Source of the DNA: Psychromicrobium xiongbiense
Lineage (GTDB): Bacteria; Actinomycetota; Actinomycetes; Actinomycetales; Micrococcaceae
Reading direction: 5' to 3'
NCBI RefSeq assembly: GCF_030271165.1
Contig: NZ_JASSZH010000009.1
Location: forward strand, 368,673 to 432,672
Length of the DNA stretch: 64,000 bases
How positions within the stretch are numbered: position 1 is the first letter of the stretch; each line of letters begins with the position of its first letter. Below are positions 44,709-53,277 of this stretch, one piece after another. A program made the translations under genes and the position numbers. The notes under the pieces were generated by a model, which was not told the DNA's origin, did not search any database, and saw only the letters and a program-made list of their open reading frames with translations.

Positions 44709-45827
44709 TCAGACTTCCTCTGCATTGCGCCGGTTGGCGCGCCAGCGGATGCCTGCGTCAATGAAATCGTCGATGTCGCCATCGAGCACAGCCGAGGTGT
44801 TCCCCACTTCATGCTCGGTACGCAGATCCTTGACCATCTGGTAGGGGTTGAGCACATAGGAGCGCATCTGATCGCCCCAGCTGGCCTTGACGTCCCCGGC
44901 GAGTGCCTTCTTCTCCGCGTCCTCTTCCTGCTTCTTCAACAGCAGGAGTCGGGACTGGAGAACGCGCATCGCAGCCGCGCGGTTCTGCAGCTGCGATTTC
45001 TCATTCTGCATCGACACCACGGTGCCGGTGGGAAGGTGCGTCAGGCGCACGGCGGAGTCGGTCGTGTTGACCGACTGCCCGCCGGGCCCGGAGGAACGGA
45101 ACACATCCACCCGGATGTCGCTTTCCGGGATCTCGATGCTGTCCGTCTGCTCGATGAGCGGGATGACCTCGACGGCGGCAAAGGACGTCTGACGGCGGCC
45201 CTGGTTGTCGAAGGGGCTGATCCGGACCAGGCGATGCGTTCCGGCTTCCACGCTCAGTGTGCCGAAGGCATAGGGTGCCTTGACCTCAAAGGTCGCGGAC
45301 TTCAGACCGGCCTCTTCCGCGTAGGAGGTATCGAGAATGGCGGTGGGATAGCCATGGCGCTCAGCCCAGCGCAGATACATCCGCATGAGCATCTCAGCGA
45401 AGTCGGCGGCGTCCACTCCCCCGGCACCGGAACGGATGGTGACCACCGCTTCGCGTTCATCGTAGTCTCCGGCCAGGAGAGTCACGATTTCCAGCTCCTC
45501 CAGCGCCTTGGCCAGTGAGGAAAGCTCGCGTGTGGCTTCGGCGAGGGAATCGGCATCGGCCTCCCCCTCCGCCAGCTCCACCAGCACCTCAAGATCGTCG
45601 ATCCGGCTGTTCAGCGTCTCCAGCCGCTCCAGTTTGGACTGCGCGTGGGAGAGCCTGGACGTCACCTTCTGAGCTGCTGCCGGATCGTCCCAAAGGTTGG
45701 GCACGCCAGCCTGTTCGGAGAGCTCCTCGATTTCGGCTCGCAGTGCCTCAGCATCGATCACCCGCTCAATGGAGTCGTAGGTGCCGCGCAGTTCGCGGAT
45801 TTCCGCTGGAAAATCGATGTCAGCCAT
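44709..45827 (-). CDS. prfB: Peptide chain release factor 2
   Basis: 372 residues. The GGQ motif is in [20 protein letters not shown], and the stop-codon recognition tripeptide SPF is in [14 protein letters not shown], which reads UGA/UAA. No programmed frameshift is present: the frame is continuous from ATG 45827, as is usual in actinobacteria. A TTG three codons upstream is less likely. TAAGCT lies about eight bases before the ATG, with a GAGG in between, so the leader is very short. Near the ftsEX unit, a common actinobacterial order. Confidence 0.95.
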   Translation of the reverse strand: MADIDFPAEIRELRGTYDSIERVIDAEALRAEIEELSEQAGVPNLWDDPAAAQKVTSRLSHAQSKLERLETLNSRIDDLEVLVELAEGEADADSLAEATRELSSLAKALEELEIVTLLAGDYDEREAVVTIRSGAGGVDAADFAEMLMRMYLRWAERHGYPTAILDTSYAEEAGLKSATFEVKAPYAFGTLSVEAGTHRLVRISPFDNQGRRQTSFAAVEVIPLIEQTDSIEIPESDIRVDVFRSSGPGGQSVNTTDSAVRLTHLPTGTVVSMQNEKSQLQNRAAAMRVLQSRLLLLKKQEEDAEKKALAGDVKASWGDQMRSYVLNPYQMVKDLRTEHEVGNTSAVLDGDIDDFIDAGIRWRANRRNAEEV

Positions 45828-45871
45828 GATCCTCAAGCTTAGAACATCTGAGGCGGCGCTCAGTTCCCGGG

Positions 45872-46387
45872 CTAACGCTGAAGTCGCGGCCGTGAGGTGC
45901 TGGTAGCCGAGATCTGGATGCCCGAGGGAAGGAAGATGCTCAGGATGGGCGGATGTACCACGGCGGCGTAGGTCACCGTCGCGGTGGTTCCGTCCGAGGA
46001 GCCGGTGTCCGCGCCGATTGCAAACTGGTCGAATCTGGCACCCAGACCCATCTGATCGGCGTACCGACTGGCCATGGCCTGAACGCGTCCGCTCGCGAGC
46101 GCAGCATCCGGTGTACCCGCTCCTCCCGTGGAACCTGGCGAGCCGGTTGATCCGGCCGAGCCGCTCAGGGCCTCGAGGGTGAAGCCATCCGCTGCGGCTG
46201 CCGAGGCTCCGTCCGCGGCGGAGAGGAGCTTTTTATGTTCCAGGTAGACGGAAGAGAGCGCGACGACGGTGCACACCACCAGCAGGGCAAGCAGCACATA
46301 CCCGACGATGAGCACCATGGTCTGGCCGTCTTCGCCCTTATTGGTGCGTTGAGCAAGGTGCAGATGGCGTCGGGTACAGCCGCTCAT
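45872..46387 (-). CDS. TadG-like/Flp pilus assembly membrane protein (Rv3654c-like helicase/secretion neighbour)
   Basis: 171 residues: one membrane helix at about 24-45 ([20 protein letters not shown]) followed by an Ala/Gly/Ser-rich extracellular part with a GSxGSxGSTG linker and a beta-rich end. The TadE/TadG opening [13 protein letters not shown] is clear. Last gene of the Tad operon; its start overlaps the preceding TadE gene by four bases. Likely a minor pilin-like or assembly protein. Confidence 0.75.
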   Translation of the reverse strand: MSGCTRRHLHLAQRTNKGEDGQTMVLIVGYVLLALLVVCTVVALSSVYLEHKKLLSAADGASAAAADGFTLEALSGSAGSTGSPGSTGGAGTPDAALASGRVQAMASRYADQMGLGARFDQFAIGADTGSSDGTTATVTYAAVVHPPILSIFLPSGIQISATSTSRPRLQR

Positions 46388-46836
46388 CGGAAGCGTCCCA
46401 TCACCTGAGCTGCGGTGGAGTCGACGGTAGTGACTGAGGAATTGATCCCCAGGAACGGGATGAGTGGCAGAGGAACTTTCAGACTGACCGTCACGGTGAC
46501 CATGGAGCCTGCCGCAAAACAGTCCTTCGGTGCACAGTGCACGGCCATGGCAACGTTCTCCCGCGGAAAACCGTAGTCGCGCATGGCCAGCGCGACTGCC
46601 TGCTCGGCCTGCCGGGCGGCGTCGTCGGCGGTGCGCGCACTGGCGTAGACCTTGGCTGCCTGATCGGCTGCTCCCACGACGGCATAGGAGCCACCCTGGA
46701 TCTGGCCGACGGTCAGGATGAAGTAGATCAGGGGGATCAGCAGCATGGTGCCGAGTGTCACGAACTCCACAACCGCGCTGCCGACTTCGGTGTCCTCATG
46801 GAAGATCCGGCGCCAGAAGGCTGCCATCTTTTTCAC
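46384..46836 (-). CDS. TadE-family pilus protein, second copy
   Basis: 150 residues from GTG 46836 (AAAGAG upstream); the frame is open further up and the exact start is uncertain (46827-46866). TadE signature: DTEVGSAVVEFVTLGTMLLI with the glutamate after the pilin-like cleavage region, then one helix and an extracellular part with a cysteine pair (HCAPKDC). Between two other single-helix pilus proteins in the operon. Confidence 0.72.
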   Translation of the reverse strand: MKKMAAFWRRIFHEDTEVGSAVVEFVTLGTMLLIPLIYFILTVGQIQGGSYAVVGAADQAAKVYASARTADDAARQAEQAVALAMRDYGFPRENVAMAVHCAPKDCFAAGSMVTVTVSLKVPLPLIPFLGINSSVTTVDSTAAQVMGRFR

Positions 46837-46846
46837 GGTGGCTCTT

Positions 46847-47266
46847 TCAGCGCTGAAATGCCGCATGCCCAGTCGCCACCAGTAGGCCAGCCGGTCCGAA
46901 CAGACCAATGAAGGGCAACGGTGCCCGCACCGTGATCTTGAGGGTCCGGACGCCATCGACCATTTCCTCGGAGGCACTTACCTCGCGGGCAAAGGCCGGA
47001 TTGAGCGCAGTGCCGACCAGATCCTGGGTGCGGGACACGGCCTCCTGTGGGGTCCGATCCATCAGGATGCCGTAGCGGGCGCCGGAGGCCGCCGCGTCAA
47101 TCAGCGTATTGCGTACATGCAGGACCAGCGCCAGCTGGACGATGGAGAGGAGGATCAGCGTCAGGAGTGCCCCTACCAGCACGAAATCGACGATGGCGCT
47201 CCCCCGCTCGGTGTCCCGTGCCTGCCGTACTTCCCCGGCGCTCACCGCGCCATGGCGAGGGGACAC
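46847..47266 (-). CDS. TadE-family pilus protein, first copy
   Basis: About 139 residues from a GTG at 47266 (47245 is an alternative). The TadE motif is DTERGSAIVDFVLVGALLTLILL, one helix, then an extracellular beta-rich region ending in LLVATGHAAFQR. The conserved acidic residue of TadE is Asp rather than Glu. It begins at the end of the small pilin-like gene (overlap of a few bases). Confidence 0.7.
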   Translation of the reverse strand: MSPRHGAVSAGEVRQARDTERGSAIVDFVLVGALLTLILLSIVQLALVLHVRNTLIDAAASGARYGILMDRTPQEAVSRTQDLVGTALNPAFAREVSASEEMVDGVRTLKITVRAPLPFIGLFGPAGLLVATGHAAFQR

Positions 47267-47267
47267 G

Positions 47268-47516
47268 TTACTTGATCCTCGCCATGGCATCGACGAACAT
47301 CTTCTCCAGCGCGGGGCCGGCAACCACCAACAGGCCCGCCACCAGGATCGCCGTCATCAAGGTGACCATGACCCAGCCCGGGACGTCTCCCCGTTCTCGG
47401 TCCTCGCCGCTGTCGATGCGGCGCATCAGCAGGCCGGAGAGCGCCGTGAACCATGCGGTCAGACCGAGCGTCAGACTCAGGATGCTCACCCTGCCGTGAG
47501 TGCGTTTGGTGATCAT
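47268..47516 (-). CDS. Small Flp-pilin-like membrane protein
   Basis: 82 residues with one strong helix near the C-terminus (PGWVMVTLMTAILVAGLLVVA). A first weaker segment (about 10-30) precedes a charged stretch EDRERGDVPG just before the helix, which resembles a prepilin cleavage region. It sits where Flp pilin or DUF4244 genes stand in actinobacterial Tad clusters, 51 bases after tadC. It may be the major pilin; I do not recognise a named family. Confidence 0.65.
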   Translation of the reverse strand: MITKRTHGRVSILSLTLGLTAWFTALSGLLMRRIDSGEDRERGDVPGWVMVTLMTAILVAGLLVVAGPALEKMFVDAMARIK

Positions 47517-47566
47517 GAGGAGTTCCCTTCCCAGTTGGTGGTCGTCGAGCGCGGTGGGGTTCGGTG

Positions 47567-48505
47567 CTAGAGATTGAGTTGGAGCAGTTGTAGCCCGGGA
47601 AAGGCTGCAAAGATGACCGTCAGAGGCAGGATGCCGAAGACCAGCGGGATCATCATCCCGATCTCCTTGCGTCCGGCCTTTTCCATCAGGTCCCGTTTTG
47701 AGAGGTCCCGCACATCGTGGGCCTGGGCGCGGAGCACCTCGGCGAGCGGGGTGCCGCGCTCCACAGCGACGATGAGGCCGTCGGTGAAGCGGGCCAGGGG
47801 TGCGATCCGGGTTCGGCGGGAGAAGTTCTGCAACGCCTCGGTCAGCGGGACGCCGCTGCGGGTCTGGGTCAGAATTCTGGAAAATTCCTCGGAGAGATCG
47901 CCATTGGAGGCTGCGCAGACCCGCTCCAGCGCGCCGGTGGTACTTTCCCCCGCGCTCACTGCCAGAGCCATCAGGTCCGCCAGAGAGGGGAACTCGGCCA
48001 GCATGCGATCTTCGCGTCGCTTGATCCGAACGGAGAGCAGATAATCCCGGGCCAGGTATCCGCACAGCGTGACCGCCAGGACAATCAGGATCGCCAGACC
48101 CAGATTCAACCCGGTGCTGGTTCCCACCCAGCTGACCAGCAGAGTGGCGGCCACCAAGCCCAGACCGGCCCAGATCAGCTGTTCAGCTCTGAAATCCACG
48201 GGGTTCTGGGGGCTCCCGGCGCGCTCCAGCCGCACTTTCAGGGCCGCGTTGCCCGCATTGAACCGGGCAAACCAGCCCGAGGCATCTTTCAGCAGAGCAC
48301 CGGCCAGGCGTCCGATCGGGCCGAAAAGGGTCAGACTTTCCTCGTTGTCCAGCAATCGGGAGGCCGTGGACAACGATCTAAGCTGTGGCTCAATGCGGTC
48401 GCTGAACCGCGGTCGCCTCATCCATGGCAGGCGAACCAGCATCAGCCACAGGCCCGAACCCAGCAGAAGGCCCAGGAGTATGGCGACGGCGCCGGTGAGA
48501 GTCAT
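47567..48505 (-). CDS. tadC: Type II secretion F-domain protein TadC
   Basis: 312 residues with an N-terminal helix, two central helices (about 105-150) and one at the C-terminus (MIPLVFGILPLTVIFAAFPG). The T2SSF domain contains FPSLADLMALAVSAGESTTG, characteristic of TadC. The ATG at 48505 overlaps the tadB stop by four bases; the long upstream frame is spurious. Partner of TadB in the pilus platform in the inner membrane. Confidence 0.85.
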   Translation of the reverse strand: MTLTGAVAILLGLLLGSGLWLMLVRLPWMRRPRFSDRIEPQLRSLSTASRLLDNEESLTLFGPIGRLAGALLKDASGWFARFNAGNAALKVRLERAGSPQNPVDFRAEQLIWAGLGLVAATLLVSWVGTSTGLNLGLAILIVLAVTLCGYLARDYLLSVRIKRREDRMLAEFPSLADLMALAVSAGESTTGALERVCAASNGDLSEEFSRILTQTRSGVPLTEALQNFSRRTRIAPLARFTDGLIVAVERGTPLAEVLRAQAHDVRDLSKRDLMEKAGRKEIGMMIPLVFGILPLTVIFAAFPGLQLLQLNL

Positions 48506-49356
48506 TTCAACACCCTGACTTCCTCCGGCAGGGCGCCGATGCGGAGCATCACGCGATAACACACCGCTGAGGCGGCCAGACCGATCAGCAGCAGGAGCCA
48601 TCCTGCGGGGCTGTTGTAGGCACTGATCGCCAACGGCTGGGTGGTCAGGAGCAGTAACACGACCCAGGGAGCCGCCACTGCGAGCCGGGCTGCATTGACC
48701 GTCCATGACTGCCGGGCTTCCAGTTCGCCGCGCGTGCGGGCGTCCTCCCGCAGAAAGTCGCCCAGGGTTCCCAGCAGTCGGCCCAGATCGGAGCCGCCTA
48801 CATCCCGGGTGAGCCGCAGCGCCACCATGATCCGGTCGGCCACCGGATCGGCCAGCCGTTCCTTGAGTCGGCCCAGGGCGTCATCGAACTGGCCTCCGGC
48901 GCGGTAATCCGCACCGAAATCCCGGAAGAACGGCCGGAGCGGTTCGGGACCTTTGACACCGAGCTGAATCAGCGCTTCCGCCAGGGACAGTCCGGCCCTG
49001 ATGGCAGATCTGAGGTGATCGACCACGTCCGGCCAGAGTTCGCGCATCACCGCGGCTCTCCGCTTGGCGCGCCAACGGACGATGGCGATGGGCACGTAGG
49101 CGCCGAACAGTGCAAAGCAGCAGGCGATGGGGAGGGAAGCGGAAAAGACGAAGACCAACAACAGGGTCACCGCTCCAAGAGCGAGACAGGAGAGGAGGAA
49201 GCCAGGAGTACTGATCCGCTCGAGTCCGGCCCGACGGAGCAACGCTCCGATATGGTCCGGGCGCGGTTTTCTGGATTCTTTCCCCGGGACGACCCAGAAG
49301 GACCGCCAGATGAGGAACAGGCCAAGACCAGCGCAGATTCCGAGCAGAACGGCCAT
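48502..49356 (-). CDS. tadB: Type II secretion F-domain protein TadB
   Basis: 284 residues, several membrane segments at both ends and a central T2SSF domain with ELWPDVVDHLRSAIRAGLSL and RDVGGSDLGRLLGTLGDFLR. It is the TadB-type platform protein that works with the TadA ATPase. Its start shares one base with the tadA stop at 49356, so translation is coupled. Confidence 0.87.
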   Translation of the reverse strand: MAVLLGICAGLGLFLIWRSFWVVPGKESRKPRPDHIGALLRRAGLERISTPGFLLSCLALGAVTLLLVFVFSASLPIACCFALFGAYVPIAIVRWRAKRRAAVMRELWPDVVDHLRSAIRAGLSLAEALIQLGVKGPEPLRPFFRDFGADYRAGGQFDDALGRLKERLADPVADRIMVALRLTRDVGGSDLGRLLGTLGDFLREDARTRGELEARQSWTVNAARLAVAAPWVVLLLLTTQPLAISAYNSPAGWLLLLIGLAASAVCYRVMLRIGALPEEVRVLK

Positions 49357-50579
49357 CAGTAGGCCTCCAACAGCGCAGCCACCTCATAGCCTGCCCGCGC
49401 GAACTTCTCTGGGGAGGGCATGCTGCTGGCGACGGGCCGGAGTGCCCCTTCACGAAAGTCAAAGATCGATGAGGTCTCGATCACGCCGTTTTCCACCCGG
49501 CGGCCGAGCGAAAGGATCTCGAGCACCTGGCGGCGACCATTCGACTGGCGGCCACAGTGCACCACCAGGTCGATGCAGGATGCAACGGTGGGCACCACGA
49601 AGTCGGAGGAAATGTTCTGCCCGGCCAGCAGCGGGAGTGTGCAGAGTTTGGTGATAGCGTCATGGGCCGAGTTGGCATGAACGGTACACATCCCGGAAAG
49701 GCCACTGTTCAGTGCTATGAGCATGTCCAGGCTTTCGGCCTCGCGAACCTCCCCGATAATCAACCGATCCGGCCGCATCCGCAGCGCTTCCTTGACCAGC
49801 CGTCGCATCGGAATTTCGCCCTGTCCTTCCAGGTTCGCCTGGCGGCACTGCAGCGCCACGACATCCCGGAGCGGAAGCTGGAGTTCAAAGATTTCCTCGA
49901 TAGTGACGACCCGCTCCCGGGCGCCGATGGTGGCTGAGAGGCAATTGAGCATGGTGGTCTTGCCGGCCTGTGTGGCACCCGAGACCAGAATGTTCAGCCC
50001 AGCATGGACCGCCGCGCCCAGAAATCGTGCGGCCTGGTGGTTCAGCGTTCCCAGCTCCACCAGATGCTCCAGCCGCGAGGCTCGGGCGATGAACTTGCGG
50101 ATGTTGACCGCCCAGTGCTCCCTGGTGATGTCCGGGATGACGACGTGGAGGCGAGAACCGTCCGGCAACGATGCATCGACGAAAGGGCTGCTCAGGTCGA
50201 TCCGACGGCCTGAGCTTTTCAGCATCCGTTCCACCAGATCTTTGACCTGCTGCGACGTCAGGCTCAGTCCGGTGAGCTCTGATTCGCCGTTCCGCGCCAC
50301 GTAGATTTCAGTGGGAGAGTTCAGCCAGATTTCTTCCACCGCGGGGTCATCAAGATATGGCTGGAGCGGGCCAAACCCAGCCACCGCGTCGAACACGCTA
50401 CGCCGGGCGGACTCGAGGTGTCCCAGAGGAGGAACCGCACCGATCAGGGAGCGCTCATCGTAGTCATGCACTGCCGCATCAATCAGCCGGCGTACCTCCA
50501 CACCCTGGCTGAGGGGGTCGATGCCGCGACGGCGGATCAGTTCCCTGACCTCGTCTTCGACGATGCGAACGGCTTCCAT
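49356..50579 (-). CDS. tadA: TadA/CpaF-family pilus assembly ATPase
   Basis: 407-residue secretion ATPase. Walker A is in VSGATQAGKTTMLNCL, the Asp box is MRPDRLIIGEVREAESLDM, the His box GLSGMCTVHANSAHDAI. ATG 50579 follows GTGGAG at a spacing of nine; a GTG five codons up is less likely. First gene of the Tad operon. Usual partners TadZ (CpaE-like), the prepilin peptidase and the secretin are not in this window; a secretin is not expected in a Gram-positive. Confidence 0.92.
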   Translation of the reverse strand: MEAVRIVEDEVRELIRRRGIDPLSQGVEVRRLIDAAVHDYDERSLIGAVPPLGHLESARRSVFDAVAGFGPLQPYLDDPAVEEIWLNSPTEIYVARNGESELTGLSLTSQQVKDLVERMLKSSGRRIDLSSPFVDASLPDGSRLHVVIPDITREHWAVNIRKFIARASRLEHLVELGTLNHQAARFLGAAVHAGLNILVSGATQAGKTTMLNCLSATIGARERVVTIEEIFELQLPLRDVVALQCRQANLEGQGEIPMRRLVKEALRMRPDRLIIGEVREAESLDMLIALNSGLSGMCTVHANSAHDAITKLCTLPLLAGQNISSDFVVPTVASCIDLVVHCGRQSNGRRQVLEILSLGRRVENGVIETSSIFDFREGALRPVASSMPSPEKFARAGYEVAALLEAY

Positions 50580-50627
50580 ACTGCTGGGCTCCACCTGTGC
50601 TTTAGCTATGGTCTCTTGTTGGATTCC

Positions 50628-50657
50628 AGAGTAGAGGTGGGATCGGGGGCATCACAA
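50628..50657 (-). promoter_or_regulatory. Putative tad operon promoter
   Basis: On the minus strand TTGTGA (50652-50657), 18 bases, TACTCT (50628-50633), about 50 bases before the tadA ATG. Confidence 0.45.
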
Positions 50658-50672
50658 CCTATTTATGCCGCT

Positions 50673-50681
50673 TGTGGATAA
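50673..50681 (-). promoter_or_regulatory. Perfect DnaA box
   Basis: TTATCCACA on the minus strand, the exact DnaA consensus, alone in the tadA-muramidase gap and 41 bases from the MtrA-like repeats. A single 9-mer can occur by chance. Confidence 0.35.
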
Positions 50682-50721
50682 ACATTGGGCAACTTTATTC
50701 AGGATCATGGCGGAATTCTGA

Positions 50722-50745
50722 GTCACATTAGTCACACTTTTCACA
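50722..50745 (+). promoter_or_regulatory. Three 9-bp-spaced GTCACA-type direct repeats (MtrA-like box)
   Basis: GTCACA at 50722-50727, GTCACA at 50731-50736 and TTCACA at 50740-50745, each nine bases apart. The spacing and sequence resemble the GTCACAgcg-type direct repeats bound by the response regulator MtrA in mycobacteria, which controls cell-wall hydrolase genes. A TATAAC hexamer follows at 50757-50762, so the repeats would lie at the -35 of the muramidase promoter. Confidence 0.55.
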
Positions 50746-50844
50746 CTGGCCACTTCTATAACATGACTGTTAGCCTTGACGCGACAACCCGCTCGCCGTG
50801 TCGCATTGCGTCCGGTATGCTCCACCACTCGCGCCAGGATCTCC

Positions 50845-53169
50845 ATGTCTTCACGAAGCACCCTGAATCTCGTCCGAGCCGCTTCCATCGCCCTCTGCAC
50901 AGCGGTGATCGCCTCGGTGTGTTCTGTGGTGGGGCTTTCGTCAGCCGTCGCCGTCAGCAGCACTCCTTCACCGAGCCCCACGCCGACATCGAGTTCTGTA
51001 GCATTGCCGACCAGCGCATCCGGTTCATCGGCTGTGGCTTCGCCTCCTACTTCCGTTCCTGCCGCCGGCACGCCCGCGGCTCCATCGGCCCAAGCCGACA
51101 GCAATTCCTCCGCAGCCCAGAAAATGCGCAATGCCATCGGGGCCGTGGGCGCGACCATGCAGACGAATGCGGACAAGAAGATCGTCAACATTGCCCCCGG
51201 GCAGGGGCCAGCGCCCTCGGATACCGCAGCGCACGCAGATCCGGCACCGACACACGTTCAGGGGCTATCCACCAGCACTGGTGGCAGCGGGGCATCCCGG
51301 ACAGTACCAGCCGCTTTCAATTCCCTTCATTGGACCCCCGGCTTCGGTGTTCTGGGCCAGGACGTCAGCTACTACCAGGGCAATGTGGACTGGGCCGGCC
51401 AGTGGAGCCAGGGATCTCGCTTCGCCTACGCGAAAGCCACCGAAGGTACTTACAGCACCAACCAGTATTTTTCTCAGCAATATACCGGCTCGGCCCAACA
51501 GGGCATGATCCGCGGCGCCTACCACTTTGCCAACCCAAGCTGGTCCTCGGGAGCAGATCAGGCGCGCTATTTTGCAGCCAACGGCGGAGGCTGGAGCCCG
51601 GACGGTGTGACGTTGCCTCCTGTGCTCGACATCGAATACAACCCCTATGCGGGTAGGACTGATCTTGGCTACACCCCTGGCGACACCTGCTACAACCTGG
51701 CAGGTGCACCGATGGTGCAGTGGATTAAGGACTTCGGCGTCACCATGGTTCAGCTGACCGGTCGCCTCCCCATGATCTACACCACTACCGACTGGTGGAC
51801 CCGGTGCACCGGAAACTCAACCGAATTCGGCAACTTCCCGCTATGGGTCGCGGCTTACCCGAGCTCCCCGAGTACGACGCCGGGCACTCTGCCTGCCAGC
51901 TGGCAGCAGTACAGCATATGGCAGTTCAGCAGCGAAGGACCCCTGGCAGGAGATTCCAATGTGTGGAACGGAGACGCCAACGGACTGCGACAATTTTCCA
52001 CTGTCACCGATGCCCAGGGTGCCATGGCGGCTGAAGCATCCCAGAACGGCTGGCTGGGCGCGGCTCAGACAGGCGTCAACTGCGGATTGAGCACCGGCGG
52101 CTGTTACCAGCTCTACGCGAATGGCACCGTGCACTGGCAGGCATTCACCGGAGCGCACGCGACCAAGGCAGCTATCCGGAGCACATGGGCCGCGCAAGAC
52201 TATGAGAACGGCCGCCTCGGCTACCCGGCCACCGACGAGAACTGCGGGCTGGCCAACGGCGGCTGCTACCAGATGTTCCAAGGAGGTTCCATCCACTGGT
52301 CATCGTCAAGCGGTGCCGTGCTCACGACCTGGGGTGCCATCCGGAGCAACTGGGGCAGCCAGGGCTTCGAGAATGGGCGGCTCGGTTACCCGACCAGCAA
52401 CGGCGAGAGCTGCGGTCAGGTCAACGGCGGCTGCTATCAGCTGTTCCAGGGCGGAGCCATCAACTACTCACCCGCCACCGGCGCCAACATAAGCACTTGG
52501 GGCGCGATCAGGAACGCCTGGGGCGCTCAGGGCTACCAAGACGGACGCATGGGCTATCCGACCAGCAACGGCGAGAGCTGCGGTCAGGTCAACGGCGGCT
52601 GCTATCAGCTGTTCCAGGGCGGAGCCATCAACTACTCACCCGCCACCGGCGCCAACATAAGCACTTGGGGCGCGATCAGGAACGCCTGGGGCGCTCAGGG
52701 CTACCAAGACGGACGCATGGGCTATCCGACCAGCAACGGCGAGAGCTGCGGTCAGGTCAACGGCGGCTGCTATCAGCTGTTCCAGGGCGGAGCCATCAAC
52801 TACTCACCCGCCACCGGCGCCAACATAAGCACTTGGGGCGCGATCAGGAACGCCTGGGGCGCTCAGGGCTACCAAGACGGACGCATGGGCTATCCGACCA
52901 GCAACGGCGAGAGCTGCGGTCAGGTCAACGGCGGCTGCTTCCAGATGTTCCAGGGCGGAGCCATCAGCTATTCGCCGGCCACCGGAGCCCACCTCAGTCC
53001 GTACGGGGCCATCCGGACCACATGGGGCAATCTGGGCTTCGAACGCGGGGCGTTGGGCTACCCCGTCACCGACGAACTGTGTTCTCCGGCCACACTCTGC
53101 CACCAGGACTTCCAAGGCGGCCGGATCACCTGGTCCTCCACCTCTGGAACGGCGATCACATACTGGTGA
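50845..53169 (+). CDS. Secreted GH25 muramidase with seven C-terminal LGFP repeats
   Basis: 774 residues. Signal peptide (about 1-36, cleavage after AVA), a Ser/Pro/Ala-rich stretch, a GH25 lysozyme domain (about 165-380) with catalytic Asp173 in GQDVSYYQGNVDW and Glu264 in LDIEYNP, then seven LGFP-type repeats of about 56 residues. Each of the first six repeats has a CG..GGC cysteine pair; repeats three to five are identical. LGFP repeats anchor proteins to the actinobacterial wall. AGGA before ATG 50845 and the signal peptide set the start; an upstream ATG at 50776 would bury the signal. Confidence 0.92.
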   Translation: MSSRSTLNLVRAASIALCTAVIASVCSVVGLSSAVAVSSTPSPSPTPTSSSVALPTSASGSSAVASPPTSVPAAGTPAAPSAQADSNSSAAQKMRNAIGAVGATMQTNADKKIVNIAPGQGPAPSDTAAHADPAPTHVQGLSTSTGGSGASRTVPAAFNSLHWTPGFGVLGQDVSYYQGNVDWAGQWSQGSRFAYAKATEGTYSTNQYFSQQYTGSAQQGMIRGAYHFANPSWSSGADQARYFAANGGGWSPDGVTLPPVLDIEYNPYAGRTDLGYTPGDTCYNLAGAPMVQWIKDFGVTMVQLTGRLPMIYTTTDWWTRCTGNSTEFGNFPLWVAAYPSSPSTTPGTLPASWQQYSIWQFSSEGPLAGDSNVWNGDANGLRQFSTVTDAQGAMAAEASQNGWLGAAQTGVNCGLSTGGCYQLYANGTVHWQAFTGAHATKAAIRSTWAAQDYENGRLGYPATDENCGLANGGCYQMFQGGSIHWSSSSGAVLTTWGAIRSNWGSQGFENGRLGYPTSNGESCGQVNGGCYQLFQGGAINYSPATGANISTWGAIRNAWGAQGYQDGRMGYPTSNGESCGQVNGGCYQLFQGGAINYSPATGANISTWGAIRNAWGAQGYQDGRMGYPTSNGESCGQVNGGCYQLFQGGAINYSPATGANISTWGAIRNAWGAQGYQDGRMGYPTSNGESCGQVNGGCFQMFQGGAISYSPATGAHLSPYGAIRTTWGNLGFERGALGYPVTDELCSPATLCHQDFQGGRITWSSTSGTAITYW
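52391..52938 (+). repeat. 168-bp perfect tandem repeats inside the muramidase gene
   Basis: Identical copies occupy 52391-52558, 52559-52726 and 52727-52894, followed by a partial fourth to about 52938. The unit is in frame (56 codons, one LGFP repeat). Lack of any synonymous change shows very recent expansion or gene conversion. Confidence 0.97.
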
Positions 53170-53277
53170 GCGGACGAGGCCTCGCCCTGACGGCCTTCTG
53201 ACGTAGACTGCTGTCGCCCATCGGTCCCCACGGCAGCAGCAGAGCGGTACCGACATCACCAACCCTCCGGAGGTCCC

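Noticed and set aside
44709..45840. Programmed frameshift in prfB
   Set aside because: The frame is continuous from the ATG through SPF and GGQ.
52391..52938. CRISPR array
   Set aside because: The repeats are contiguous, 168 bp, in frame and encode LGFP units; there are no spacers.
52497..53201. 234-codon plus-strand frame with repeated sequence
   Set aside because: It is the out-of-frame reading of the 168-bp LGFP repeats.
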